From assembly GCA_035693105.1 (NCBI GenBank), contig DASSHC010000154.1, positions 1-5,851 of the forward strand: a DNA stretch of 5,851 nt, written 5' to 3'. A program made the translations under genes and the position numbers. Positions 1 through 5,787 of the stretch are shown here, in pieces. Under the pieces are notes generated by a model that did no database searches, was not told the origin of the DNA, and saw nothing but the letters and a program-made list of their open reading frames with translations. How positions within the stretch are numbered: the first letter of the stretch is position 1; every line of letters starts with the position of its first letter. Source of the stretch: DASSHC01 sp035693105. Lineage in GTDB: Bacteria; Chloroflexota; Chloroflexia; Thermomicrobiales; Thermomicrobiaceae.

Positions 1-37
1 CGACGACGACATGACGTTCTCGTACGCTCCTCCCTTT

Positions 38-74
38 CCCTGTCATCCCGAGCGCAGTCGAGGGATCCGTTCTC
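38..74. repeat. Solo, diverged copy of the intergenic hairpin repeat
   Basis: CCCTGTCATCCCGAGCGCAG followed by TCGAGGGATCC matches one arm of the inverted repeat at 2304-2409 with a few substitutions. The core 45-66 folds as ATCCC, GA, a short inner stem and loop, GA, GGGAT. No opposing second copy is visible between position 1 and 40. It lies just after the GNAT stop codon, so the transcript of the last gene could end in this hairpin, although no U-run follows. Confidence 0.7.
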
Positions 75-96
75 ACACGCCGCCGAGCCACCTTCT

Positions 97-603
97 TCAG
101 CCGCCGGCCCGCTCCAGCGCAAAGAGCCAGTAGTCGCGGCCGTCCTCTACCAGGTCGGCCGCGAAGCGCATCCCGACCTTCTCGGCGACCCGGCGCGAGG
201 CGCGGTTCCCCTGTCGGACCAAGCTGACCAGCCGCGGCAAGAGGAGTACGGCGAAGGCGTAGTCTCGAACGGCGCGGGCGGCCTCGGTCGCCAGGCCCTG
301 GTTCCAATAGTCGCTGCGCAGGTCGTAGCCCAGCTCCACCTCGCTCGCGCCATTCAGCTCCATGCGCGTCAGCCCGCAGTCGCCGATCAGCAGGCCGCTC
401 TCGTTGAGGAGCACCGAGAAGAGTCCATATCCGTGCGCGTCCTGGTGCGCCAGATTGCGCGCCACCCACTGCTCCATCTGCTCGCTGCCGAACGGCGCCA
501 CCCCGAACGACGCCATCACCCGCGGATCGGCGAAGACGCGCAGCAGCGGCCCGGCATCCGCCGCCACCATCGGCCGCAGCAGCAGGCGCTCGGTTTGAAT
601 CAT
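97..603 (-). CDS. GNAT-family N-acetyltransferase, RimJ/RimL type
   Basis: This 168-residue protein starts with the family-typical MIQTERLLLRPM, followed by motif A, YWNQGLATEAARA (99-111), which forms the acetyl-CoA pyrophosphate loop. A motif B region NRASRRVAEKVGM (133-145) follows, with the Asn and Ser that usually contact CoA. It would transfer an acetyl group from acetyl-CoA to an unknown amine; nothing in the sequence identifies the acceptor. I chose the ATG at 603, seven bases after the hpaD stop, because the family consensus begins there; a TTG at 624 in the same frame would add seven residues and overlap hpaD by 14 bases. A GAGGA sits almost directly before the ATG, too close to be ideal. 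It is the last gene of the block and may be co-transcribed with hpaC-hpaD, but it has no known role in phenylacetate breakdown and could be a passenger. Confidence 0.9.
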   Translation of the reverse strand: MIQTERLLLRPMVAADAGPLLRVFADPRVMASFGVAPFGSEQMEQWVARNLAHQDAHGYGLFSVLLNESGLLIGDCGLTRMELNGASEVELGYDLRSDYWNQGLATEAARAVRDYAFAVLLLPRLVSLVRQGNRASRRVAEKVGMRFAADLVEDGRDYWLFALERAGG

Positions 604-610
604 TCCTCGC

Positions 611-1615
611 TCAATGCCCGACAAAGCTGGGGCGGTCGGCCAGCAGTGGCGCCTCGACCGGGACGAAGCCTTCCCCCTCTATGCGCTCGACCAGCGAGGC
701 GTCGTTGAACCAGCTCGGCGGCGCGGGCGCGCCCCAGAAGGTCTGCCGGCGCGGGTCGCTCAGGCTCCAGCGGATCGGCTCGAAATCGGGGTCGGGGATC
801 AGGTAGTCGCTGGTGTAGAGCTCGATGCGGTTCTCGTCGGGGTCGCGCAGGTAGAGGAACATGGCGTTCGAGATGCCGTGGCGGCCGGGGCCGCGCTCGA
901 TGGCGTCCATGTGACCGGCGCCCGCCAGAATGTCGGCCGCGCGCAGCACGTTGCCCGGTTCCTGGGTCCAGAAGCCGACGTGGTGCAGCCGCGGGCCGGG
1001 GCCGGTCATCAGCGCCACATCGTGCACGTTCTGCTTGCGGTGCAGCCAGGTGGCCCAGAGGCGCGGCGGCTGGTCGTCGCTCTCGGTGAACTCGGCGCAG
1101 GCGAAGCCCAGCTCACCCATGTACCAGTCGCTGGCGCGCTGCACGTCCGGCGCCTGCAGGTTGAAGTGGTCGACCCGCATCACGTGCGGGCCGTGGTAGC
1201 GGTGGAAGCGTTGTAGCTGCCGCTCGACCCGCTCGACCTCGTGGTAGAACTCGACCGGGAAGCCCAAGGGATCCTGGATACGCAGCGCGCGGCCCTGGCC
1301 GCGCTCCTCGCCGGGCGCGACCCAGCGCCGCGGCAGCCCGCGCGCCGAGGCCAACTGCTCCAGTAAGTCGAGGTCGGCGTCGCGCGCCACGCGATAGGCC
1401 AGGTGGCCGAGGCCCGGCGACGGCGCCTGGCGCAGGACGAGGCTGTGGTGCTCCCAGTCCTCCAGGCAGCGCAGGTAGAGCCGATCCCCGGCGCGCTCGC
1501 TCTCGACGAAGCCGAGCAGCTCGACGTAGAAGTCGCGCGCCCGGTCGAGGTCGGTGACGCGGATCTCGGCGTGGCCGGCTTTGAGGATCGCGAAGGGCCG
1601 CTGTGGGACGCTCAT
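611..1615 (-). CDS. hpaD: Homoprotocatechuate (3,4-dihydroxyphenylacetate) 2,3-dioxygenase, type I extradiol (HpaD)
   Basis: This 334-residue two-domain vicinal oxygen chelate protein cleaves the ring of homoprotocatechuate to 5-carboxymethyl-2-hydroxymuconate semialdehyde. The N-terminal module (about 10-125) is the degenerate one; the C-terminal module carries the metal. Ligands are His150 (RVDHFNL), His212 (LHHVGF) and Glu265 (NRIELYT). Catalytic and second-sphere residues equivalent to those I recall for Brevibacterium fuscum HPCD are all present at the right spacing: Asn152, Trp190, His198 (VHDVAL), Arg241, His246 (GPGRHG) and Tyr255. This makes homoprotocatechuate a better substrate guess than catechol or biphenyl diols. 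Fe(II) or Mn(II) use cannot be read from sequence. Pairing continues into the family's C-terminal RRQTFWGAPAPPSWF (289-303). The ATG at 1615 overlaps the hpaC stop by four bases; the in-frame upstream extension to 1900 is an open-frame artefact over hpaC. Confidence 0.96.
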   Translation of the reverse strand: MSVPQRPFAILKAGHAEIRVTDLDRARDFYVELLGFVESERAGDRLYLRCLEDWEHHSLVLRQAPSPGLGHLAYRVARDADLDLLEQLASARGLPRRWVAPGEERGQGRALRIQDPLGFPVEFYHEVERVERQLQRFHRYHGPHVMRVDHFNLQAPDVQRASDWYMGELGFACAEFTESDDQPPRLWATWLHRKQNVHDVALMTGPGPRLHHVGFWTQEPGNVLRAADILAGAGHMDAIERGPGRHGISNAMFLYLRDPDENRIELYTSDYLIPDPDFEPIRWSLSDPRRQTFWGAPAPPSWFNDASLVERIEGEGFVPVEAPLLADRPSFVGH

Positions 1616-2220
1616 GGCTCGTGCCTCCCGTGGCTCTCTCCCGAAGGGTGCTCGCTCCACTCGTCGTAGTAGAGGCTGGCGCCGGTGCTGGTCATCAGGT
1701 CGGGCTCGGCGGCGGCGTGCTCGCCAGCGGGCGCCAGCCGCTGGTAGCCGCCGCGGTAGAAGAGGAGCGGCTGGGCATCGAGCGCGCCCTCGGCGATGGC
1801 GGCGACGCGCCCGATCAGGATGAGATGGTCGCCGGCATCGACCGCCTGCACCAGGTGGCAGCCGACCGCCGCCAGACTCCCTTGCAGGCGCGGCGCGCAC
1901 TGCCAGGCCTCGAAGTGGACCTCGGGCGGTAGCGTGCCCGAACGCGAGCCGGCGAAGTGGCGCGCGACCGCCTCCTGGTCGCGGCTGAGGAAGTTGATGC
2001 TGAAGCCGCCGGTCTCGCGCACCAGCCCGGCCAGCCGCGCCTGCTTGCCGACGCAGGCCAGCACCAGCGGCGGCTCCAGCGAGACCGAGGAGATGGCGTT
2101 GGCGGTCATGCCGTGGATGCGCGTGCCGGACTGCACCGTGATCAGCCCGACGCCGGTGGCGAACAGGCCCAGCGTACGGCGGAAGCTCAGCTGATCCGGC
2201 TCAATCTCCCGGAAGCCCAT
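1612..2220 (-). CDS. hpaC: Flavin reductase component of 4-hydroxyphenylacetate 3-monooxygenase (HpaC)
   Basis: This 202-residue protein of the flavin reductase-like (split-barrel FMN-binding) family uses NAD(P)H to reduce flavin for HpaB. Residues about 10-162 form the domain: FRRTLGLFATGVGLITV (13-29), the flavin-binding stretch GMTANAISSVSLEPPLV (37-53), INFLSRDQEAVARHFAG (75-91), a DHLILIGRV strand (131-139) and the closing LLFYRGGYQRL (152-162). These match HpaC-type reductases in order. About 40 residues follow the domain, rich in acidic residues, His and Ser, with no recognised motif; the Thermus enzyme as I recall it is only about 150 residues and lacks this tail. The ATG at 2220 is preceded by AGGAG about 12 bases upstream, a loose spacing. 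The 3' end overlaps hpaD by ATGA. HpaC and HpaB are separated by the repeat-bearing gap, which is unusual for such partners. Confidence 0.94.
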   Translation of the reverse strand: MGFREIEPDQLSFRRTLGLFATGVGLITVQSGTRIHGMTANAISSVSLEPPLVLACVGKQARLAGLVRETGGFSINFLSRDQEAVARHFAGSRSGTLPPEVHFEAWQCAPRLQGSLAAVGCHLVQAVDAGDHLILIGRVAAIAEGALDAQPLLFYRGGYQRLAPAGEHAAAEPDLMTSTGASLYYDEWSEHPSGESHGRHEP

Positions 2221-2574
2221 CGCCCGCCCACGCTCCTGCCTCGTCGCCGCGCTCCAACCAGCGCTCCCGCCTTTTCAACCGTCCCAATCGACCAGCGCTC
2301 TTCCCCCTGTCATCCTGAGGCCGCAGCCGAAGGATCTCCTCTCCGCTTCGAGTGGCTGTCACCCCTAACCGATGAGAGATCCTTCGCTGCGGCCTCAGGA
2401 TGACAGGGGCAGGTCTCGGGCTGACACGAGGGAGCGGCTCTGGCTGGCTCGGGCGGAGGGCAACACCTTAGTGGGAAGCACGCTCCCCGGCCACGTCCCG
2501 ACCGACACTCCGTTCCACTTCTCCCCGGCACCCTTCCGGCCCAATTGTGCCCTAGCTCGCCACCCGCCGCAGCT
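2221..2574. other. 354-bp gap between hpaB and hpaC
   Basis: No gene is supported here. The part next to hpaC (2221-2303) holds a perfect 10-bp direct repeat, ACCAGCGCTC at 2257-2266 and 2291-2300. It also holds a minus-strand TTGAAA (2273-2278) resembling a -35 box, but no matching -10 follows. The middle is the inverted repeat at 2304-2409. The part next to hpaB (2410-2574) is GC-rich with no recognised element beyond a short imperfect stem (AGTGGGAA near 2470 with TTCCACT near 2514). The gap interrupts an otherwise tightly packed same-strand cluster, so either hpaC has its own promoter here or the repeat was inserted into one transcription unit. Confidence 0.6.
2304..2409. repeat. 106-bp near-perfect inverted repeat, MITE- or REP-like element
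   Basis: The left arm 2304-2338 (CCCCTGTCATCCTGAGGCCG...) and right arm 2376-2409 are reverse complements over 34 positions, with one extra C in the left arm. They flank a 37-bp loop, and pairing stops exactly at 2304/2409. Each arm is itself a small hairpin: ATCCT, a GA/GA tandem mismatch, a GC-rich inner stem, then AGGAT (2312-2335 on plus; 2379-2401 on minus). Nothing inside codes. No target-site duplication is visible at the ends, and no T-run follows on the minus strand, so it is not a classic rho-independent terminator, though a transcript could fold into a strong stem. The type resembles repeats I recall scattered through Chloroflexota and other bacterial genomes; that link is from memory. 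Confidence 0.85.
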
Positions 2575-4065
2575 TCAGTCGCCGGACTGGTAGCGCGCGG
2601 TGGGATCTTGCGCCGTGACGGCCTCCAGGAACTCCTGGATGCGCTGCTTGTACGGCTCCTTGTCGTAGCCGGTGTAGAGCGCACTGGCCATGCGCACTGG
2701 GTCGCCGAAGAAGAAGCGCTCGTAGAGCACCTGGCGCGAGCCGAAGGCGCTGAGGGCGACATCCCAGGCCAGCCGGAAGAGCCGCACGCGCTCGTAGGCG
2801 TCGACGTTGCGCCCCTGCAGGTAGCGGTCGATCAGGGGGCGGATCGGGCTGCGCATGTCCTCCTCGGTCGGAATGGCCATCAGGCCGCTGGCGCCGAGCT
2901 GCTGGATGATCTCGACCAGGCGCGGGTAGAGCTTCGGGAAGAGGTTGCGCGCGGCGTTGAGCGGGCCCCAGGCCGGCGTCATCAAGCCCCAGCGGTCGAC
3001 GGCGGCGTCGGCCTCGCTGGCGCGCAGGAAGGCGCGCATCATCTCGACCGTGACGATGATCTCGGAGAGCTTCTCCTGCACGTGCTGGAACTGGTCGATA
3101 CCGATACGGTCGGCGATCGAGGCGGCGATGCCCAGGATGAACTCGGCCTTGGCCAGATTCTTGACGATCACCTGATAGGCCATGTGGATGACCGCGTTGG
3201 TCTCGCTGAAGACCCCGTTGGCCAGCTCGACATCGCCGTAGAGGAAGACGCGCTCCCAGGGCACCAGCACGTCGTCGAAGACGACCACCGCGTCCATCTC
3301 CTCGAAGCGCGCGCCGAGCGGGTGATCGAAGGGTGTCTTGCCATAGTCGAACGACTCGCGGCAGATGAACTTCAGCCCCGGCGTGTCGCAGGGGATGGAG
3401 AAGGCGAACGTGTAGGGCTTGTCCTCCGGGCCGCCACGCAGCACGGTGCTGGGGAAAACCTCGATCTCGTCGGCGATCGGGCCGAGCGTGGCCAGCAGGC
3501 GCGCGCCGCGTACGACTAGCCCGTCGTCGCTCTCCTTGACCACGCGCGCCACGATGAAGGGGTCGGCTTGCTGGCTGGGGCCGAGCGAGCGGTTGACCTG
3601 CGGCGTGATCAGGGTGTGGGACAGGCAGAGGTCGTGCTCGCGCACGTGTTCGTAGTAGTGGCGGATGTTGTCGGCGTGGCGCGGGTCATTCTTGGCGAAG
3701 AACTCGGCGGCGGCGGCCATCGCCATCAACCCGCTGTTGAGATAGTCGGGCGAGCGGCCCATCATGCCGCCGGAGTAGTTAGCCCAGCGCTGCATCATCT
3801 CGCGGCGGCGGATGATGTCGTCGCGCGAGCGCGGCTGGAGGAAGGAGAGGCCGACGCGGTCGCCGCTGCTGGGCGAGACGTAGGTCATCTCGTGCTCCAG
3901 CTCGGGATCGGACTGCAACTCGTAGAGGGCGGCCACGCTGCGCGTGACGTTGCGGAAGGCGGGGTGCCTGGTGATGTCGCCCTGCACGCGCTCCCCGTGG
4001 ATCCAGACCTCGCGCGGGTGGTCGCGCAGCCCCGCCAGGTATTGCTCGCCCGTCCGGGCACCCAT
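2575..4065 (-). CDS. hpaB: 4-hydroxyphenylacetate 3-monooxygenase, oxygenase component (HpaB)
   Basis: This 496-residue soluble flavin-dependent monooxygenase has the acyl-CoA dehydrogenase-like fold of the HpaB family. It would use reduced FAD from HpaC and O2 to hydroxylate 4-hydroxyphenylacetate to homoprotocatechuate. It starts with the family-typical ARTGEQYL and carries MMGRSPDYLN (101-110), where Arg104 and Tyr108 match the substrate-pocket Arg100 and Tyr104 I recall for the Thermus thermophilus enzyme. His150 in SHTLITPQVNR matches its His142. The middle-domain signature VFDDVLVPWERVF (262-274), HVQEK (328-332) and C-terminal YERFFFGDPVRM (448-459) are strongly conserved. Length is normal and no active-site position looks lost. 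The frame is open beyond the start, but the ATG at 4065 has an excellent GGGAGGAGG site and the upstream extension overlaps the FAH gene. Related two-component hydroxylases act on other phenols, so the substrate rests on the neighbouring HpaD-type dioxygenase. Confidence 0.95.
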   Translation of the reverse strand: MGARTGEQYLAGLRDHPREVWIHGERVQGDITRHPAFRNVTRSVAALYELQSDPELEHEMTYVSPSSGDRVGLSFLQPRSRDDIIRRREMMQRWANYSGGMMGRSPDYLNSGLMAMAAAAEFFAKNDPRHADNIRHYYEHVREHDLCLSHTLITPQVNRSLGPSQQADPFIVARVVKESDDGLVVRGARLLATLGPIADEIEVFPSTVLRGGPEDKPYTFAFSIPCDTPGLKFICRESFDYGKTPFDHPLGARFEEMDAVVVFDDVLVPWERVFLYGDVELANGVFSETNAVIHMAYQVIVKNLAKAEFILGIAASIADRIGIDQFQHVQEKLSEIIVTVEMMRAFLRASEADAAVDRWGLMTPAWGPLNAARNLFPKLYPRLVEIIQQLGASGLMAIPTEEDMRSPIRPLIDRYLQGRNVDAYERVRLFRLAWDVALSAFGSRQVLYERFFFGDPVRMASALYTGYDKEPYKQRIQEFLEAVTAQDPTARYQSGD

Positions 4066-4071
4066 TGGTCG

Positions 4072-4080
4072 CCTCCTCCC
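4072..4080 (-). promoter_or_regulatory. Ribosome binding site of hpaB
   Basis: GGGAGGAGG on the minus strand, six bases before the ATG at 4065 and inside the 44-bp gap after the FAH gene. It is the strongest such site in the window. It settles the hpaB start against the long upstream open frame and suggests high translation of the oxygenase. Confidence 0.75.
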
Positions 4081-4109
4081 TGTCTCTCGCCGCTCAGACC
4101 AGCGCGCGC

Positions 4110-4853
4110 TCAGGACGGCTGCGGGATAATCGGGTTCTCCAGCGCGCCGACGCCCTCGACCTCGACCCGCAGCGTGTCGCCCGGGCGCACGTAGGAGATG
4201 CCCTCGGGGGTGCCGGTCAGGATGACGTCGTCGGGCTCCAGCGTCATGAAGCCGGTGATGTACTCGATGATCTCGGGCACCTTGTGGATCAGCTTGGAGG
4301 TGTTCCCCTGCTGGCGCAGCTCCCCATTGACGAAGGCGCGCAGCTCCAGGTTGTCCGGGTCGATGTTCTCGCCCTCCACCACCCAGGGGCCGAGCGGGCC
4401 GAAGGTGTCGAAGCCCTTGGCCTTGACCGGCGGGCGGAAGTAGTTGGTGATGAAGTCGCGCGCGGTGACATCGTTGCCGATGGTGTAGCCACGGACGACC
4501 GAGAAAGCGTCGGACGCTTTCAGGTTGCGGCAGCGGCGGCCGATGACCACCCCCAGCTCGACCTCGTAGTGCAGCTGCTCGACGCCGTCCGGGAAGACGA
4601 TCGGCTCGTGGTGGCCGATCAAGGACGTCAGCGGTTTGAAGAAGAGGACCGGCGCCTGGGGCGTCTCCAGGCCCAGCTCTTTGGCGTGCTCGGCGTAGTT
4701 GAGCACCAGGCCGAGCACCTTGCTGGGCGTGACCGGCGGCAGCCACATCACCTCGGACTGCTGGTGGCTGTGGCCGGCCTCGTCGATCAGGCGGTCTTCG
4801 TCGGGGTGGCCGGTGTGCAGCCGCCCCTGGGCCATGAAGCGCACGGTCCTCAT
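4110..4853 (-). CDS. Fumarylacetoacetate hydrolase (FAH) family protein, HpaG/HpcE-like isomerase or decarboxylase
   Basis: This 247-residue single-domain protein is about the size of one half of the fused enterobacterial HpcE. In the 4-hydroxyphenylacetate pathway these proteins decarboxylate 5-oxopent-3-ene-1,2,5-tricarboxylate and isomerise the resulting hepta-diene-dioate. The N-terminal motif LNYAEHAKE (51-59) and FFKP (71-74) are typical. The divalent-metal site is visible as Glu97 and Glu99 in YEVELGVVIG and Asp128 in GNDVTARD; the 2- and 29-residue spacing matches the E-E-D triad I recall for HpcE. KGFDTFGPLGPW (146-157) and LTGTPEG (212-218) complete the family pattern. The reading frame is open upstream of the chosen start, but the ATG at 4853 overlaps the preceding TGA by four bases and has a purine-rich GGAGAGG upstream, so coupling is likely. 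Sequence alone does not show which of the two activities it has; a second FAH gene outside the window would be expected if the functions are split. Confidence 0.93.
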   Translation of the reverse strand: MRTVRFMAQGRLHTGHPDEDRLIDEAGHSHQQSEVMWLPPVTPSKVLGLVLNYAEHAKELGLETPQAPVLFFKPLTSLIGHHEPIVFPDGVEQLHYEVELGVVIGRRCRNLKASDAFSVVRGYTIGNDVTARDFITNYFRPPVKAKGFDTFGPLGPWVVEGENIDPDNLELRAFVNGELRQQGNTSKLIHKVPEIIEYITGFMTLEPDDVILTGTPEGISYVRPGDTLRVEVEGVGALENPIIPQPS

Positions 4854-5776
4854 CGATCGGCATCCTCTCCGCCGGCCACCGCGGCGGCCGGCACCAAGCC
4901 GTACTTCTCCGCGACCTGGCGCAGCTTGCGCTGGTTGGCCTCCGAGGGGAGGACCAGCGGCAGGCGCAGCTCCGGCGCGATCTTGCCCATCAGACTGAGC
5001 ACGTACTTGACCGGGCCGGGGTTGGTCTCCCAGAAGAGCGCCTCGTTCATCGGGAAGGACTCGTAGTGGAGGTCGCGCGCCTCGTTCCACTTGCCGGCGG
5101 CGACCAGATTGTAGAGCTCGGCCGTCTGGCGCGGCAGCACGTTGCCGGTAGCGCTGATGTAGCCGGAGCCGCCGAGCGCCAGCAGCGGGAAGCAGAGCGC
5201 CTCGATGCCGGAGTAGACCAGCGTGTCGCGCCCGCAGCGGTCGAAGACCTTGGTGACCTGCTCGAAATCCTTGTTGGCTTCCTTGACCCCGACGATGTTC
5301 CTATGCTCGCGCATCACGCGCGCCATCGTCTCCGGCTCCATGTTGAGCGCGGTGCGGCCGGGGATGTTGTAGATGATGATCGGCAGCGACGTCGCCTCGG
5401 CCACGCCGCTGAAGTGCTGATAGAGGCCCTCCTGGCTGGGCCGGTTGTAGTAGGGGACCATCACCAGCACGGCGTCGGCCCCGGCGCGCTCGGCGAAGCG
5501 GGTGTAGCGCACCGTCTCGTCGAAGTTGTTGGTGCCGGTGCCGGCGACGACCGGCACGCGCCCGCGCACGGCATTGACCGTGGTCGCGATGACGTACTCA
5601 CGTTCCTCGGGCGTCAGTGCCGAGGGCTCGCCGGTCGAGCCGGTGATCGAGATGCCGTGGCTACCGCTCTCGATCTGCCACTCGACCAGGTCGCGAAAGG
5701 CGGCCTCGTCAAACTGCCCGTCGCGAAAGGGTGTCACCAGGGGAACGATCGAACCTTTCAATTCCTTAGTCGTCAT
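4850..5776 (-). CDS. dapA: DapA/NAL-family class I pyruvate aldolase (4-hydroxy-tetrahydrodipicolinate synthase-like), possibly the terminal aldolase of the hpa pathway
   Basis: This 308-residue TIM-barrel protein is slightly longer than E. coli DapA (292). Visible family landmarks are the GSTGE phosphate/carboxylate-type loop (residues 46-50), PYYNRPSQEG with the shuttle Tyr110, YNIPGRT with catalytic Tyr136 and Arg141 (the position that binds the aspartate-semialdehyde carboxylate in DapA), GVKEAN with the Schiff-base Lys165, and a GGSGYISATGN segment (202-212). Ser47 stands where E. coli DapA has Thr44; a Ser-Thr pair is also what I recall for N-acetylneuraminate lyase. The family condenses or cleaves pyruvate aldols through a lysine imine. 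DapA itself makes the lysine precursor, but this gene overlaps an FAH-family gene by ATGA in a 4-hydroxyphenylacetate cluster. I therefore infer that it may cleave 4-hydroxy-2-oxoheptanedioate to pyruvate and succinic semialdehyde. The ATG at 5776 is supported by a GGAGG ribosome binding site six bases upstream. The gene symbol denotes the family, not a proven lysine role. Confidence 0.93.
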   Translation of the reverse strand: MTTKELKGSIVPLVTPFRDGQFDEAAFRDLVEWQIESGSHGISITGSTGEPSALTPEEREYVIATTVNAVRGRVPVVAGTGTNNFDETVRYTRFAERAGADAVLVMVPYYNRPSQEGLYQHFSGVAEATSLPIIIYNIPGRTALNMEPETMARVMREHRNIVGVKEANKDFEQVTKVFDRCGRDTLVYSGIEALCFPLLALGGSGYISATGNVLPRQTAELYNLVAAGKWNEARDLHYESFPMNEALFWETNPGPVKYVLSLMGKIAPELRLPLVLPSEANQRKLRQVAEKYGLVPAAAVAGGEDADR

Positions 5777-5782
5777 CAGCGT

Positions 5783-5787
5783 CCTCC
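5783..5787 (-). promoter_or_regulatory. Ribosome binding site of the dapA-like gene
   Basis: GGAGG on the minus strand, six bases before the ATG at 5776. It fixes the start of the first gene of the cluster. The remaining 64 bases to the window edge are presumably leader and promoter, but no convincing -35/-10 pair is complete within the window. Confidence 0.7.

Noticed and set aside
611..1900. A longer HpaD starting near 1900
   Set aside because: The extra 95 residues are Arg/Ala-rich, low in complexity and lie over hpaC in another frame; the ATG at 1615 with the ATGA overlap fits the family start.
2304..2409. CRISPR array
   Set aside because: There are only two units, in inverted not direct orientation, and no second spacer.
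2410..2574. Possible T-box or other riboswitch in the hpaC leader (minus strand AAGGTGTTGCCC looked slightly T-box-like)
   Set aside because: The conserved TGGNACCGCG antiterminator core is missing, no specifier stem could be drawn, and no terminator follows.
2310..2762. 150-codon minus-strand frame spanning the inverted repeat and the hpaB 3' end
   Set aside because: It is built from the repeat and from hpaB read in another frame, with no motif and no ribosome binding site.
2545..3519. 324-codon open frame on the plus strand opposite hpaB
   Set aside because: It mirrors the conserved hpaB frame in GC-rich DNA and its translation, rich in Asp, Glu, Val and His, shows no family motif. The same applies to the long plus-strand frames at 614-1216 and 4065-5066.
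4066..4101. Five-base inverted repeat (TGGTC 4066-4070 / GACCA 4097-4101) enclosing the hpaB ribosome binding site
   Set aside because: Five pairs with a 26-base loop is weak and expected by chance.
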